NCBI GenBank assembly: GCA_038233215.1
Contig: JBBSML010000002.1
Coordinates: forward strand, 77,329-141,328
From: JACDBZ01 sp038233215
Lineage (GTDB): Bacteria; Chloroflexota; Limnocylindria; QHBO01
Direction of reading: 5' to 3'
Length of the DNA stretch: 64,000 nt
Shown here in pieces: positions 57,494-64,000 of the stretch (position 1 is its first letter; the number at the start of each line of letters is the position of its first letter). Made by a program: the position numbers and the translations under genes. Below the pieces are notes generated by a model. That model was not told the origin of the DNA. It did not search any database and worked only from the letters and a program-made list of their open reading frames with translations.

Positions 57494-58303
57494 CTACTGG
57501 ACGTCCGCGACAACAGGGTAGTGGTCGCTGAGATCGCCGGATTCGCGCAGCACCCGACAGCCCTTGACCGATGCGCCTCGTGCCAGCACCTGGTCGATGC
57601 GCAGGCCATCATCGGTCGAGACACGAGCCGCGTCGCCTGCCGGAACCGCGAAGGCATCGGTCCAGCCTGCGAACGGGACGAGTTCCCGAGCCTCGACGGC
57701 CGCGTTGAGGTCTCCGAGCAATAAAGCGGGGGAGTCATCTGCAAATGCTGCCACGCTCGCCTGCGCCTGGAGCAGGCGTTCATCCGAGCCGATGTGGCTG
57801 AAATGCGTGGACCCGACGGTGAGGCCCTTCAGATCGGTCAGGAGCATGCAGCGTGGCTCGCGGACGGAGGCCGGAGCATTGACATAGGGCATTCCGGCGG
57901 CAGCGTGGTCGACGCCGTGCGGCTCGATCAAAGCGTCCATGGGCGCCTCAGGCAGCGCCAGGGTGCGCGCGTCCCGGACTGGTTCGCGGGAAAGGAGAGC
58001 ATTGCCGAAACATCCCACGCCGGTCACGGCATCTCCATCCCTCACGTGGAACGTGCGCACGGCGCCGAACCGAACCTCCATCCCGAGGTGGCGAGCGAGG
58101 TCACCGGCATTGTCAATCAGGGCGCCGTCTCGCGACAGGAGCGCCACCTCCTGGAGCGCGATGATCTCGGCGTCCGTGGAGGCGAGGAAGACGCCGATGG
58201 CTCGGATGCGCTCGGCGTCGATGCGCGACCACCATCGGTCAGGGAACGGTCCCGGGCCGATGGCGGCGCGAATATTCCATGTGACGACGCGCCGCGTCGC
58301 CAC
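57494..58303 (-). CDS. Endonuclease/exonuclease/phosphatase (EEP) family hydrolase
   Basis: A 269-residue DNase I-fold metal hydrolase with the family motifs VVTWNIRAAIG, IIALQEVALL, THFSHIG, LLLGDLNAAVE and SGDLSDHYPVVADV. Family members cleave phosphodiesters in nucleic acids, lipids or small molecules. The ATG lies 1 nt after the stop of the sugar permease gene, so it is in the sugar operon. A role in processing a phosphodiester-linked mannosyl compound is conceivable but unproven. Confidence 0.85.
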   Translation of the reverse strand: MATRRVVTWNIRAAIGPGPFPDRWWSRIDAERIRAIGVFLASTDAEIIALQEVALLSRDGALIDNAGDLARHLGMEVRFGAVRTFHVRDGDAVTGVGCFGNALLSREPVRDARTLALPEAPMDALIEPHGVDHAAAGMPYVNAPASVREPRCMLLTDLKGLTVGSTHFSHIGSDERLLQAQASVAAFADDSPALLLGDLNAAVEARELVPFAGWTDAFAVPAGDAARVSTDDGLRIDQVLARGASVKGCRVLRESGDLSDHYPVVADVQ

Positions 58304-58304
58304 G

Positions 58305-59195
58305 CTACTTCACGGAGCCCGCGAGCAGGCCCTGGACGAAGTAACGCTGGAGACTGAAGAACACGATCAGCGGCACCGCCATGATCAGGAACGAGGCGGC
58401 AGCCAGGAGGTGCCACTCCGTGCCGAACGTGCCGAGTAGGCTGTTCACCTGGGTGGTCATCGGCAGACCGCCGGGGCGCGGCGCGAACACCAGTGCCATG
58501 AGCAGGTCGTTCCAGGTCCACAGGAACTGGAAGATGGCGAAGCTGGCCAGCGCCGGAACCGAGAGCGGCAGCACGATCATGCGGAAGATCTTCACGTTGC
58601 CCGCGCCGTCGATGCGCGCCGCTTCGATCAGGTCACGTGGCAGGGTAATGAAGAAATTGCGTAGCAGGAAGATCCCGAACGGCAGCGCGAAAGCCGTATG
58701 TGCCACCCAGAGACCGATGAACGTGCCGAAGATGCCCAGCGACGCGAACAGCTCCACGAGCGGGATGAGGGTCATCTGCAGCGGGACGAGCAGCAGGCCC
58801 ACCACGACCAGGAAGAGCGTGTCCCGGAACGGAAAGTCGATCCACGCGAAGCCGAACGCAGCCAGTGCCGCCAGGACGACCGGGAAGATCGTCGCCGGGA
58901 CGGTGATCGAGATGCTGTTGATGAACGCTTCAAGCATGCCCTGCGAGCCGAGCACGGTGGCATAGTTGTCGAGCGTGAAGTCCCACCGCCCGCCGAAGAC
59001 CTCCCACCAGCCGGTGGTGAAGATCTCGGATGCCGGGCGGAACGACGTGATGAGCAAGCCGATGGTCGGCAGCAGCCAGATCAGGCCCACGATCGCGAGG
59101 GCAATATGGATAGGCGACTTGGTTACGATCCGGCTCAGTCGCTCGCTGAAGGTCCGTGGCGGCCGCTCGCCTCCCACGCTCTCGCCGACCGTCAT
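58305..59195 (-). CDS. Carbohydrate ABC transporter permease (MalG family)
   Basis: A 296-residue inner-membrane permease of the CUT1 sugar importer class with six helices and the EAA-type coupling loop LPRDLIEAARIDGAGNVKIF followed by RMIVLPL. Its GTG/ATG region overlaps the MalF-like gene upstream by 4 nt. Partner of the MalF-like permease, the UgpC-type ATPase and the binding lipoprotein encoded just upstream. Confidence 0.94.
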   Translation of the reverse strand: MTVGESVGGERPPRTFSERLSRIVTKSPIHIALAIVGLIWLLPTIGLLITSFRPASEIFTTGWWEVFGGRWDFTLDNYATVLGSQGMLEAFINSISITVPATIFPVVLAALAAFGFAWIDFPFRDTLFLVVVGLLLVPLQMTLIPLVELFASLGIFGTFIGLWVAHTAFALPFGIFLLRNFFITLPRDLIEAARIDGAGNVKIFRMIVLPLSVPALASFAIFQFLWTWNDLLMALVFAPRPGGLPMTTQVNSLLGTFGTEWHLLAAASFLIMAVPLIVFFSLQRYFVQGLLAGSVK

Positions 59196-60121
59196 GCGAC
59201 CACCCTTTCGCTGCGGAAGCGCCGAATATTGAAGACCATGACCGGGATGAGGACCAGGAGCATGACCACGGCAACCGTCGCGCTGTAGTCGAAGTTTCGT
59301 GCGCTGAACTGCTGGTACATCTGCACGCCGATCACGTTGCTGGCGTTGCCTGGTCCGCCCTCCGTCATGACGTACACGAGATCGAAGAGCTTGACGACGT
59401 TGATGGTGAGCGTCACTGCGATCACAGAGATCGGAAGGGACAGCATCGGGATGATGATCCGCCGGAAGATCTGCCCCTCGGTTGCGCCATCCACGCGGGC
59501 CGCCTCCAGGATCTCACTGCTGATGCCCTTGAGGGCCGCGGACAGGATGACGACCGCGAAGCCCGCCGACCCCCAGACGCCTGCCACGATGAGCGCGGTG
59601 TTGACGAAGCCGGCGCTGCCCAGCCACGAGATCGGCCCGACGTTGGCGACGCCGAGGATCGCGTTCAGCAGGCCGGTGTCGGCGTCCGGTGAGTAGACGA
59701 ACCGCCAGATGACGCCCAGCGCGGTGGCTGCGATGGCCATCGGTAGGAAGACGATGGCCTTGACGATGCGCTCGTAGCGCACGCGCGTCGCCATGACCGC
59801 CACGATCAGGCCGATGACGATGCAGCCGCCAGTGTAGAAGATGAGCCACAGGATATTGTTGAACAGCGCGCCGCTTGGTGGAAACGAGAAGCGGATGAAG
59901 CGCGGGTCGGCTGTGAGCAGCTGGATGTAGTTACCGAAGCCGTTCTCGAAGCTCAGGAAGATGGTCTGGATGGCCGGATAGACCATGAAGACCGTGAGTA
60001 GAAGGACGGCCGGGCCGATGAAGATGAGCGCGGTCGGGCTCACCCCTCGCAGGAATTTCGGCGACTGAGATCGAGCGGCATCCCTTGTGGACGTCGTCGG
60101 CGTCGCTGTCGCGGTGCTCAT
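59192..60121 (-). CDS. Carbohydrate ABC transporter permease (MalF family)
   Basis: A 309-residue CUT1-class permease with six to seven helices and the coupling loop ISSEILEAARVDGATEGQIF followed by RRIIIPM. A cytoplasmic N-terminal tail (TPTTSTRDAARSQSPKFLRG) precedes the first helix. GAGGAGG (60136-60130) is a strong ribosome-binding site before the ATG. It lies 74 nt after the binding-protein gene, with a hairpin in between. Confidence 0.94.
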   Translation of the reverse strand: MSTATATPTTSTRDAARSQSPKFLRGVSPTALIFIGPAVLLLTVFMVYPAIQTIFLSFENGFGNYIQLLTADPRFIRFSFPPSGALFNNILWLIFYTGGCIVIGLIVAVMATRVRYERIVKAIVFLPMAIAATALGVIWRFVYSPDADTGLLNAILGVANVGPISWLGSAGFVNTALIVAGVWGSAGFAVVILSAALKGISSEILEAARVDGATEGQIFRRIIIPMLSLPISVIAVTLTINVVKLFDLVYVMTEGGPGNASNVIGVQMYQQFSARNFDYSATVAVVMLLVLIPVMVFNIRRFRSERVVA

Positions 60122-60147
60122 CCACGAACCTCCTCGTGCACGATTGG

Positions 60148-60179
60148 CGAGGGGCGGTGAATTGCTCCACCGCCCCTCG
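60148..60179 (-). terminator. Strong hairpin between sugar-binding-protein and permease genes
   Basis: CGAGGGGCGGTG (60148-60159), 8 nt loop, CACCGCCCCTCG (60168-60179): a perfect 12 bp stem starting 17 nt after the binding-protein stop. No U-tract. Its position and strength match the hairpin in the nucleoside importer operon. Confidence 0.6.
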
Positions 60180-60195
60180 GCCGATTACCGGTCGA

Positions 60196-61545
60196 TCAGC
60201 CTCCGGCTTCCGTGAAGGCCTGCTCGACTCCGACCTGGAGCTCCTCCAGCGCGGCATCGAGGCCGTCCGGATTGTTCAAGGCCGTCTGAAGAGTCGCGCC
60301 AAGGTCCGGTGACCCGGCCGGTAGGAGATCGGACCCGTCGAAGCGCACGGCCTCGGCGTTTGCGACCTGCTCCGCCTCCCTGCTGGCCAGATCATTCGGG
60401 TACACACCCGGGTCGACACCGATGATCGGCGAGATGATCGTGCCCTGCTCGGCCCACACGGCGCCGGCCTCAGGGCTCACCATGTAGGTCAGGAACTCCG
60501 CGACATCGGAGTCGTTGGTGAACGCGGCGATGACGTCACCACCGATGGTCACCGGTGTTCCGTTATCGCCGACCGCCGGGAAGTCGAAGAAGTCGATATC
60601 GGTCCCGATCTCGAGATCGGGGTTGGTCTGGCCGGTTGCGATGCCACCGACGAAGCCGCCCTCGTAGAAGAGCCAGGCCTCGTTGTCGGGGCTGAAGGTC
60701 TGACCGATGGCATCGGTGAACACGGTGCCGAGTGCACCGTCCACGCCGCCGACCAGGTTCTCCTCGTTAAGGATCTTCGTCATCTCGGTGATGCTGTCCT
60801 TGACTGACTGATCGGTGAAGGGAAGCTCGCCGCCGAACAACTGATCGTACATCTCGACGCCGTGCTGGCGAATGTAGATCGTCTCGAACCAGTCGGTCAG
60901 GTTCCAGGTGTCAGCGCAGCCGCAGGCCCACGCCGGGCCGTCGTATGCCTCGCCCAGGGCAATCATGTCGTCGTAGGTTTCGGGGATCTCGATGCCGAGG
61001 TCCTCGAAGCTACTGGGGTGGTACCAAACCGTGCTCTTCGAGTTGAGCTTGACCATGGGCGCATACAGGACGTCGTCGACCGTGCCGATGTCGAGGATGC
61101 CCGGTGCGTACCGGTCCTCGAGATCCGCGCGAGCGATGCCCAGATCCTCGAGCGGGATCAGGAGACCGTCTTGGGCGAAGCTCTGCATGAAGCCGATGCC
61201 GGGCATGATCGCCACGTCGGGCGGGTCGCCGCCGGCCGCGCGGGTGCTCAGCACACCGGCATAGTCGTCGCGAACGGACTCGTATTCGGCGACGATACCG
61301 GTCTCCTCTTCGAATGCGTCGAGGACGGCCTGGAAGGCGTCACCCTCGGCGCCGCCCCACAGGGAGGTCACGCTGATGGTGCCATCGCCGTCGGCGCCGG
61401 AGCTGCCACCGTCATCGCTCCCGCCGGGAGCTGCGCTTCCGCCGGGCGCTGCGCTTCCTCCGGTGCCGGGGTCATCGCCCGCTGGGCACGCGGTCAGCAC
61501 CAGCATGACGATCATGAATGGTGCTATCAGTCGAAACTTGGACAT
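60196..61545 (-). CDS. Carbohydrate-binding lipoprotein of a CUT1 ABC importer
   Basis: A 449-residue extracytoplasmic receptor: signal MSKFRLIAPFMIVMLVL with lipobox LTAC (C20), a Gly/Ser/Ala linker containing GGSAAPGGSAAPGG repeats, then a MalE-type fold (ISVTSLWGGAEGDAFQAVLD, FEEETGIVAEYESVRDDYAG, PPDVAIMPGIGFMQSFAQDG, EAWLFYEGGFVGGIATGQ). The family binds oligosaccharides; the GH38 gene in the same locus suggests mannosides. TGGAGGAAT lies 3 nt before the ATG, as in the BMP gene. Confidence 0.93.
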   Translation of the reverse strand: MSKFRLIAPFMIVMLVLTACPAGDDPGTGGSAAPGGSAAPGGSDDGGSSGADGDGTISVTSLWGGAEGDAFQAVLDAFEEETGIVAEYESVRDDYAGVLSTRAAGGDPPDVAIMPGIGFMQSFAQDGLLIPLEDLGIARADLEDRYAPGILDIGTVDDVLYAPMVKLNSKSTVWYHPSSFEDLGIEIPETYDDMIALGEAYDGPAWACGCADTWNLTDWFETIYIRQHGVEMYDQLFGGELPFTDQSVKDSITEMTKILNEENLVGGVDGALGTVFTDAIGQTFSPDNEAWLFYEGGFVGGIATGQTNPDLEIGTDIDFFDFPAVGDNGTPVTIGGDVIAAFTNDSDVAEFLTYMVSPEAGAVWAEQGTIISPIIGVDPGVYPNDLASREAEQVANAEAVRFDGSDLLPAGSPDLGATLQTALNNPDGLDAALEELQVGVEQAFTEAGG

Positions 61546-61659
61546 CCGATTCCTCCACCTGATGTTGATGTTGCGTGGGCGCTGCCACGATCCTTGGTGT
61601 TGTGGGAACGCCTGCCTTCTCTACTGCTGTCGCATCGATCGGGTTCGATCCACGCTCGG

Positions 61660-62751
61660 CTAGCCGACGAGCGTCTTCTCCGACTCGGGATCGAAGATAT
61701 GGAGCTTGTCCATGGGCACCGCCAGGTCCACGTTGTCGCCGACGACGACGTTCCGGTCGGAGGGAAGGAGGGCGACGATCTCGCTGCCCTCGGCCTGGGC
61801 GTGGATGAGCTCTTCGTTGCCAAGATACTCGACCACGTCCACGTTGGCCGGGAAACGCACGGCGCTTCCGTCCTGCCCATTCGCCAGCTCGATGTGCTCG
61901 GGCCGGAAGCCGATGAGGACCTGCGCGCCGTCCGGGCGCGACTCCGCGGCGCGAGCCTGCTCCCCGGTGAGCTCCAGCTTGGCTCCGCCGAACATGAGGT
62001 CCTTACCCTCGGTCTGCGTGGTGGCGAAGTTCATGGAGGGTGAGCCGATGAACCCGGCGACGAAGATGTTCACCGGGTGGTCGTACAGCTCCTGTGGCGA
62101 GCCAACCTGCTGGAGGAGGCCGTCCTTCATGACGCAGATGCGGTCGCCCATCGTCATCGCCTCGACCTGGTCGTGGGTGACGTAGACCGTGGTCGTGCCG
62201 AGGCGCTGATGCAGGCGGGCGATCTCGGCCCGCGTCTGAACGCGCAGCTTGGCGTCGAGGTTGCTGAGCGGCTCATCCATGAGGAAGACCGACGGCTCGC
62301 GTACGATGGCGCGGCCGAGCGCGACGCGCTGGCGCTGCCCACCCGAGAGTGCCTTCGGCTTGCGGTCCAGGAATCGCTCGAGGCCCAGGATGCCTGCGGC
62401 CTCCTTGACCCTCTTGTCGATATCGGCCTTCTTCATCTTGCGCAGCTTCAGCCCGAAGGCGAGGTTGTCGAAGACCGTCATGTGCGGGTAGAGCGCGTAG
62501 CTCTGGAAAACCATGGCGATATCGCGGTCCTTGGGAGCAACGTTGTTGACCACCCGATCGCCGATCAGGAGCTTTCCGTCGCTGATGTCCTCGAGCCCGG
62601 CCACGCAGCGCAGGGCAGTTGTCTTTCCGCAGCCTGATGGCCCGACAAGGACGAGGAACTCGCCGTCCTTGACCTCCAGGTTCAGGTCGTTGACGGCGAT
62701 GACGTCATCGCCGTACTTCTTGTACATGTGGTCGAAGGTGACGGTCGCCAT
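61660..62751 (-). CDS. Sugar ABC transporter ATPase (UgpC/MalK/MsmX family)
   Basis: A 363-residue ATPase: Walker A GPSGCGKTT (K43), signature LSGGQRQRVALGRAIVREP, Walker B VFLMDEPLSNLD and VYVTHDQ. A C-terminal TOBE/MalK-type regulatory domain follows (~240-355, VLIGFRPEHIELANG). ATG 62751 is preferred over TTG 62772 because AGGAG lies 11 nt upstream. First gene of the sugar operon, but UgpC/MsmX-type ATPases often serve several importers. A 114-nt gap follows before the binding-protein gene; it includes the palindrome TCGGCTAGCCGA over the stop codon. Confidence 0.94.
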   Translation of the reverse strand: MATVTFDHMYKKYGDDVIAVNDLNLEVKDGEFLVLVGPSGCGKTTALRCVAGLEDISDGKLLIGDRVVNNVAPKDRDIAMVFQSYALYPHMTVFDNLAFGLKLRKMKKADIDKRVKEAAGILGLERFLDRKPKALSGGQRQRVALGRAIVREPSVFLMDEPLSNLDAKLRVQTRAEIARLHQRLGTTTVYVTHDQVEAMTMGDRICVMKDGLLQQVGSPQELYDHPVNIFVAGFIGSPSMNFATTQTEGKDLMFGGAKLELTGEQARAAESRPDGAQVLIGFRPEHIELANGQDGSAVRFPANVDVVEYLGNEELIHAQAEGSEIVALLPSDRNVVVGDNVDLAVPMDKLHIFDPESEKTLVG

Positions 62752-62779
62752 CGAAGAACTCACTCCTGTCAATCAACGG

Positions 62780-62797
62780 CAGGCCGTAGGCGGCCTG
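62780..62797 (-). promoter_or_regulatory. Leader hairpin upstream of the sugar ATPase gene
   Basis: CAGGCCG (62780-62786), TAGG loop, CGGCCTG (62791-62797): perfect 7 bp stem in the presumed 5' leader. Further up, on the minus strand, TACTAT (62827-62822) is a plausible -10 with TTGGGT (62849-62844) 16 nt before it. Confidence 0.4.
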
Positions 62798-62876
62798 ATG
62801 GCCCATGCTCGGGAGGGCATCATAGTACCCAGCGCAACCCATAACCCAATCAGTTGAATCGCACGGGCACCAGATC

Positions 62877-63518
62877 ATGAAATTCATCCGCCGTGAGGCG
62901 AAGCGACTCGCCGTCCTGCTCGCCTTCGCGGCCATCGTCCGCCAGGCGCGTGACGCTCTGCGTTGGCTGCGTACCAGTGCGATCCGCAGGCGCCGCATCG
63001 GGCGGGAGACCTTGCCATCGCTGGCCGACGATCACCCGTCGGCCGGCACTGCCCCCCGACGTCGGGTCGGGCTGCGCAGCGTTCCGCTGGACCGGATCGT
63101 GGGGACCATGCGAGATCCGTCGCAGAACACCGCCGATTTCCTGCCACTGCCTCGTCTGCGCGGCCAGAATTGGCGAGGCCGTTGGCAACGCATCACCGGA
63201 GCAATGGATCGGCTTGCCATGCTGCCGCCGGTCGAGCTGGTGCAGGTCGGCGACGACTACTACGTGGTGGACGGCCACAATCGCATCGCGGCGGCCCTCC
63301 GGGCTGACGGGATCGAGGTCGACGCCGACATCACCCAGCTGCTGATTCCCGGCTTCACGCGACCCGGCCAGGCGACGCTCGATGCCAGCTCGCTGATCGG
63401 GGCCGATGAGGTCCGACAGGCCGGCCGGGGCCGGCAGTCCAGGATGGTCGTGCAGCGCGGCGCGACGGACGAAGTCTCGCGCCGCGATCTCGCCGGGGAC
63501 CGCGGCGAGCATCGATGA
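62877..63518 (+). CDS. ParB/sulfiredoxin-like domain protein with basic N-terminal helix
   Basis: A 213-residue protein. Residues 1-40 form a basic, partly hydrophobic helix (FIRREAKRLAVLLAFAAIVR then many Arg), perhaps membrane- or nucleic-acid-associating. A ParB-N-like core follows at ~105-155: LPPVELVQVGDDYYVVDGHN, where DGHNR (132-136) corresponds to the GERR/GHNR-type nucleotide-binding motif of the ParB/Srx superfamily. There is no helix-turn-helix, so it is not a classical ParB. Its stop overlaps the ATG of the downstream phosphoesterase (ATGA). Function unknown. Confidence 0.65.
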   Translation: MKFIRREAKRLAVLLAFAAIVRQARDALRWLRTSAIRRRRIGRETLPSLADDHPSAGTAPRRRVGLRSVPLDRIVGTMRDPSQNTADFLPLPRLRGQNWRGRWQRITGAMDRLAMLPPVELVQVGDDYYVVDGHNRIAAALRADGIEVDADITQLLIPGFTRPGQATLDASSLIGADEVRQAGRGRQSRMVVQRGATDEVSRRDLAGDRGEHR

Positions 63519-64000
63519 CGGACCGTCTCACTGTGCGCTGGCCCGATCCGCTTCCGTTCGTCGGCCGCGCCGGGCGGCCGCTCCGCCTGTTGGCGGTCTC
63601 GGACGAGCCCGATCTGTCACTCGATTCGGCCATCACGCGTCAACGAATCGGGCCGGTCGACCTCATCGTTGGTGCAGGGGATCTCGAGCCCGATTACCTC
63701 TCATTCGTCGCCGATGCGTTCCATGCCCCCCTTCGTTACATCCGCGGCAATCACGACGTCGGTCCCGCGTGGAGTGACACGCGCCGGGCGCTGCTGCCCG
63801 AGCCGATGCGGGACGGCCGCGTCGTGGAGGAGCTCGGTCTGCGGCTGGTGGGCTTCTCGGGTTCGCCGATCTACAACGAGCGCGGCATGCAGGTCTCGGC
63901 CATGGGCATGTGGAGCAAGGTCATCGGCTCGTGGAGGGCTGCGCGGCGAGCCCGTCCGGTTCTCCTCCTCACGCATGCGCCGCCGCGCGACGTGAATGAT
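63515..64000 (+). CDS. Metallophosphoesterase, cut by the window end
   Basis: The first 162 residues of a calcineurin-like phosphoesterase, with the reading frame open to the window end. Motifs: AVSDEPD (the usual DxH has Glu instead of His), VGAGDLEPDYL, YIRGNHDVG and LLLTHAPPRDVND. Coupled to the ParB-like gene by an ATGA overlap. The catalytic C-terminal histidine region is outside the window. Confidence 0.82.
   Translation, partial: MTDRLTVRWPDPLPFVGRAGRPLRLLAVSDEPDLSLDSAITRQRIGPVDLIVGAGDLEPDYLSFVADAFHAPLRYIRGNHDVGPAWSDTRRALLPEPMRDGRVVEELGLRLVGFSGSPIYNERGMQVSAMGMWSKVIGSWRAARRARPVLLLTHAPPRDVND

Noticed and set aside
61637..61660. T-loop-like GGTTCGATCC suggesting a tRNA
   Set aside because: No acceptor, D or anticodon stems can be folded around it and it lies at a gene end in the sugar operon. 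GATCGGGTTCGATC is just a short inverted repeat.

Overview
The window reads as one continuous stretch of chromosome from a high-GC, monoderm-type bacterium. The gene set fits Chloroflexota (class Limnocylindria or a relative) best, with Actinomycetota as the alternative. The clues are PolX with a PHP domain, BMP-type nucleoside uptake, a PASTA serine/threonine kinase, short lipoproteins with LVAC/LAAC/LTAC boxes, a DUF1156-like methylase relative, a long DERA of eukaryotic type, and many start codons only 6-9 nt downstream of a TANNNT -10 box. The taxonomy is inference. No rRNA, tRNA, CRISPR array, transposase or phage gene was seen, and coding density is high with many ATGA/GTGA overlaps.

Layout. 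1-5.9 kb: deoxyribose catabolism (deoC, a DsbA-like protein, an active ALDH plus a truncated, catalytic-Cys-less ALDH), interrupted by an ECF sigma/ogt pair and a lipoprotein. 5.9-12.4 kb: a motif-rich intergenic region, polX with a membrane protein, then a TPR gene and a 916-residue methylase-derived protein whose catalytic motif is lost. 12.4-19.6 kb: csoR with its operator, a PIG-L deacetylase, an ABC exporter, a LolCDE-like pair and a DUF255 thioredoxin-fold protein. 19.6-27.7 kb: a broken CPBP protease gene, yjbQ, ccsA with a zinc-ribbon protein, an adenosine-deaminase-family protein, a PIG-L protein with altered catalytic residues, mrp, a glycosyltransferase and a phosphoesterase.

27.7-38.7 kb: a BMP-type nucleoside ABC transporter on the minus strand, a HAD phosphatase, adenosine deaminase head-to-head with a secreted helical protein, a PASTA kinase and pepA. 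38.7-49.5 kb: csbD, a prepilin-peptidase-like protein, a class A PBP, glgC, a YbjN-like protein, a membrane-anchored M1-like protein with HQVAH in place of HEXXH, nicotinate phosphoribosyltransferase, a TPR protein, topoisomerase IB and a Nudix hydrolase. 49.6-64 kb: a four-gene ABC cluster, a HicB/DinB-like protein, a cyclic-nucleotide-binding protein, and a minus-strand sugar operon (UgpC-type ATPase, binding protein, two permeases, EEP-family hydrolase, GH38 alpha-mannosidase) divergent from a ParB-like protein and a phosphoesterase cut by the window edge.

Together: nucleoside uptake (BMP transporter), deamination (two ADA-family proteins) and deoxyribose breakdown (DeoC plus ALDH) form a dispersed salvage theme. 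A second import theme is the sugar ABC/GH38 operon. Both importers carry a perfect 12-13 bp stem just after the binding-protein gene and the same TGGAGGAAT ribosome-binding block before it, while many other genes look leaderless.
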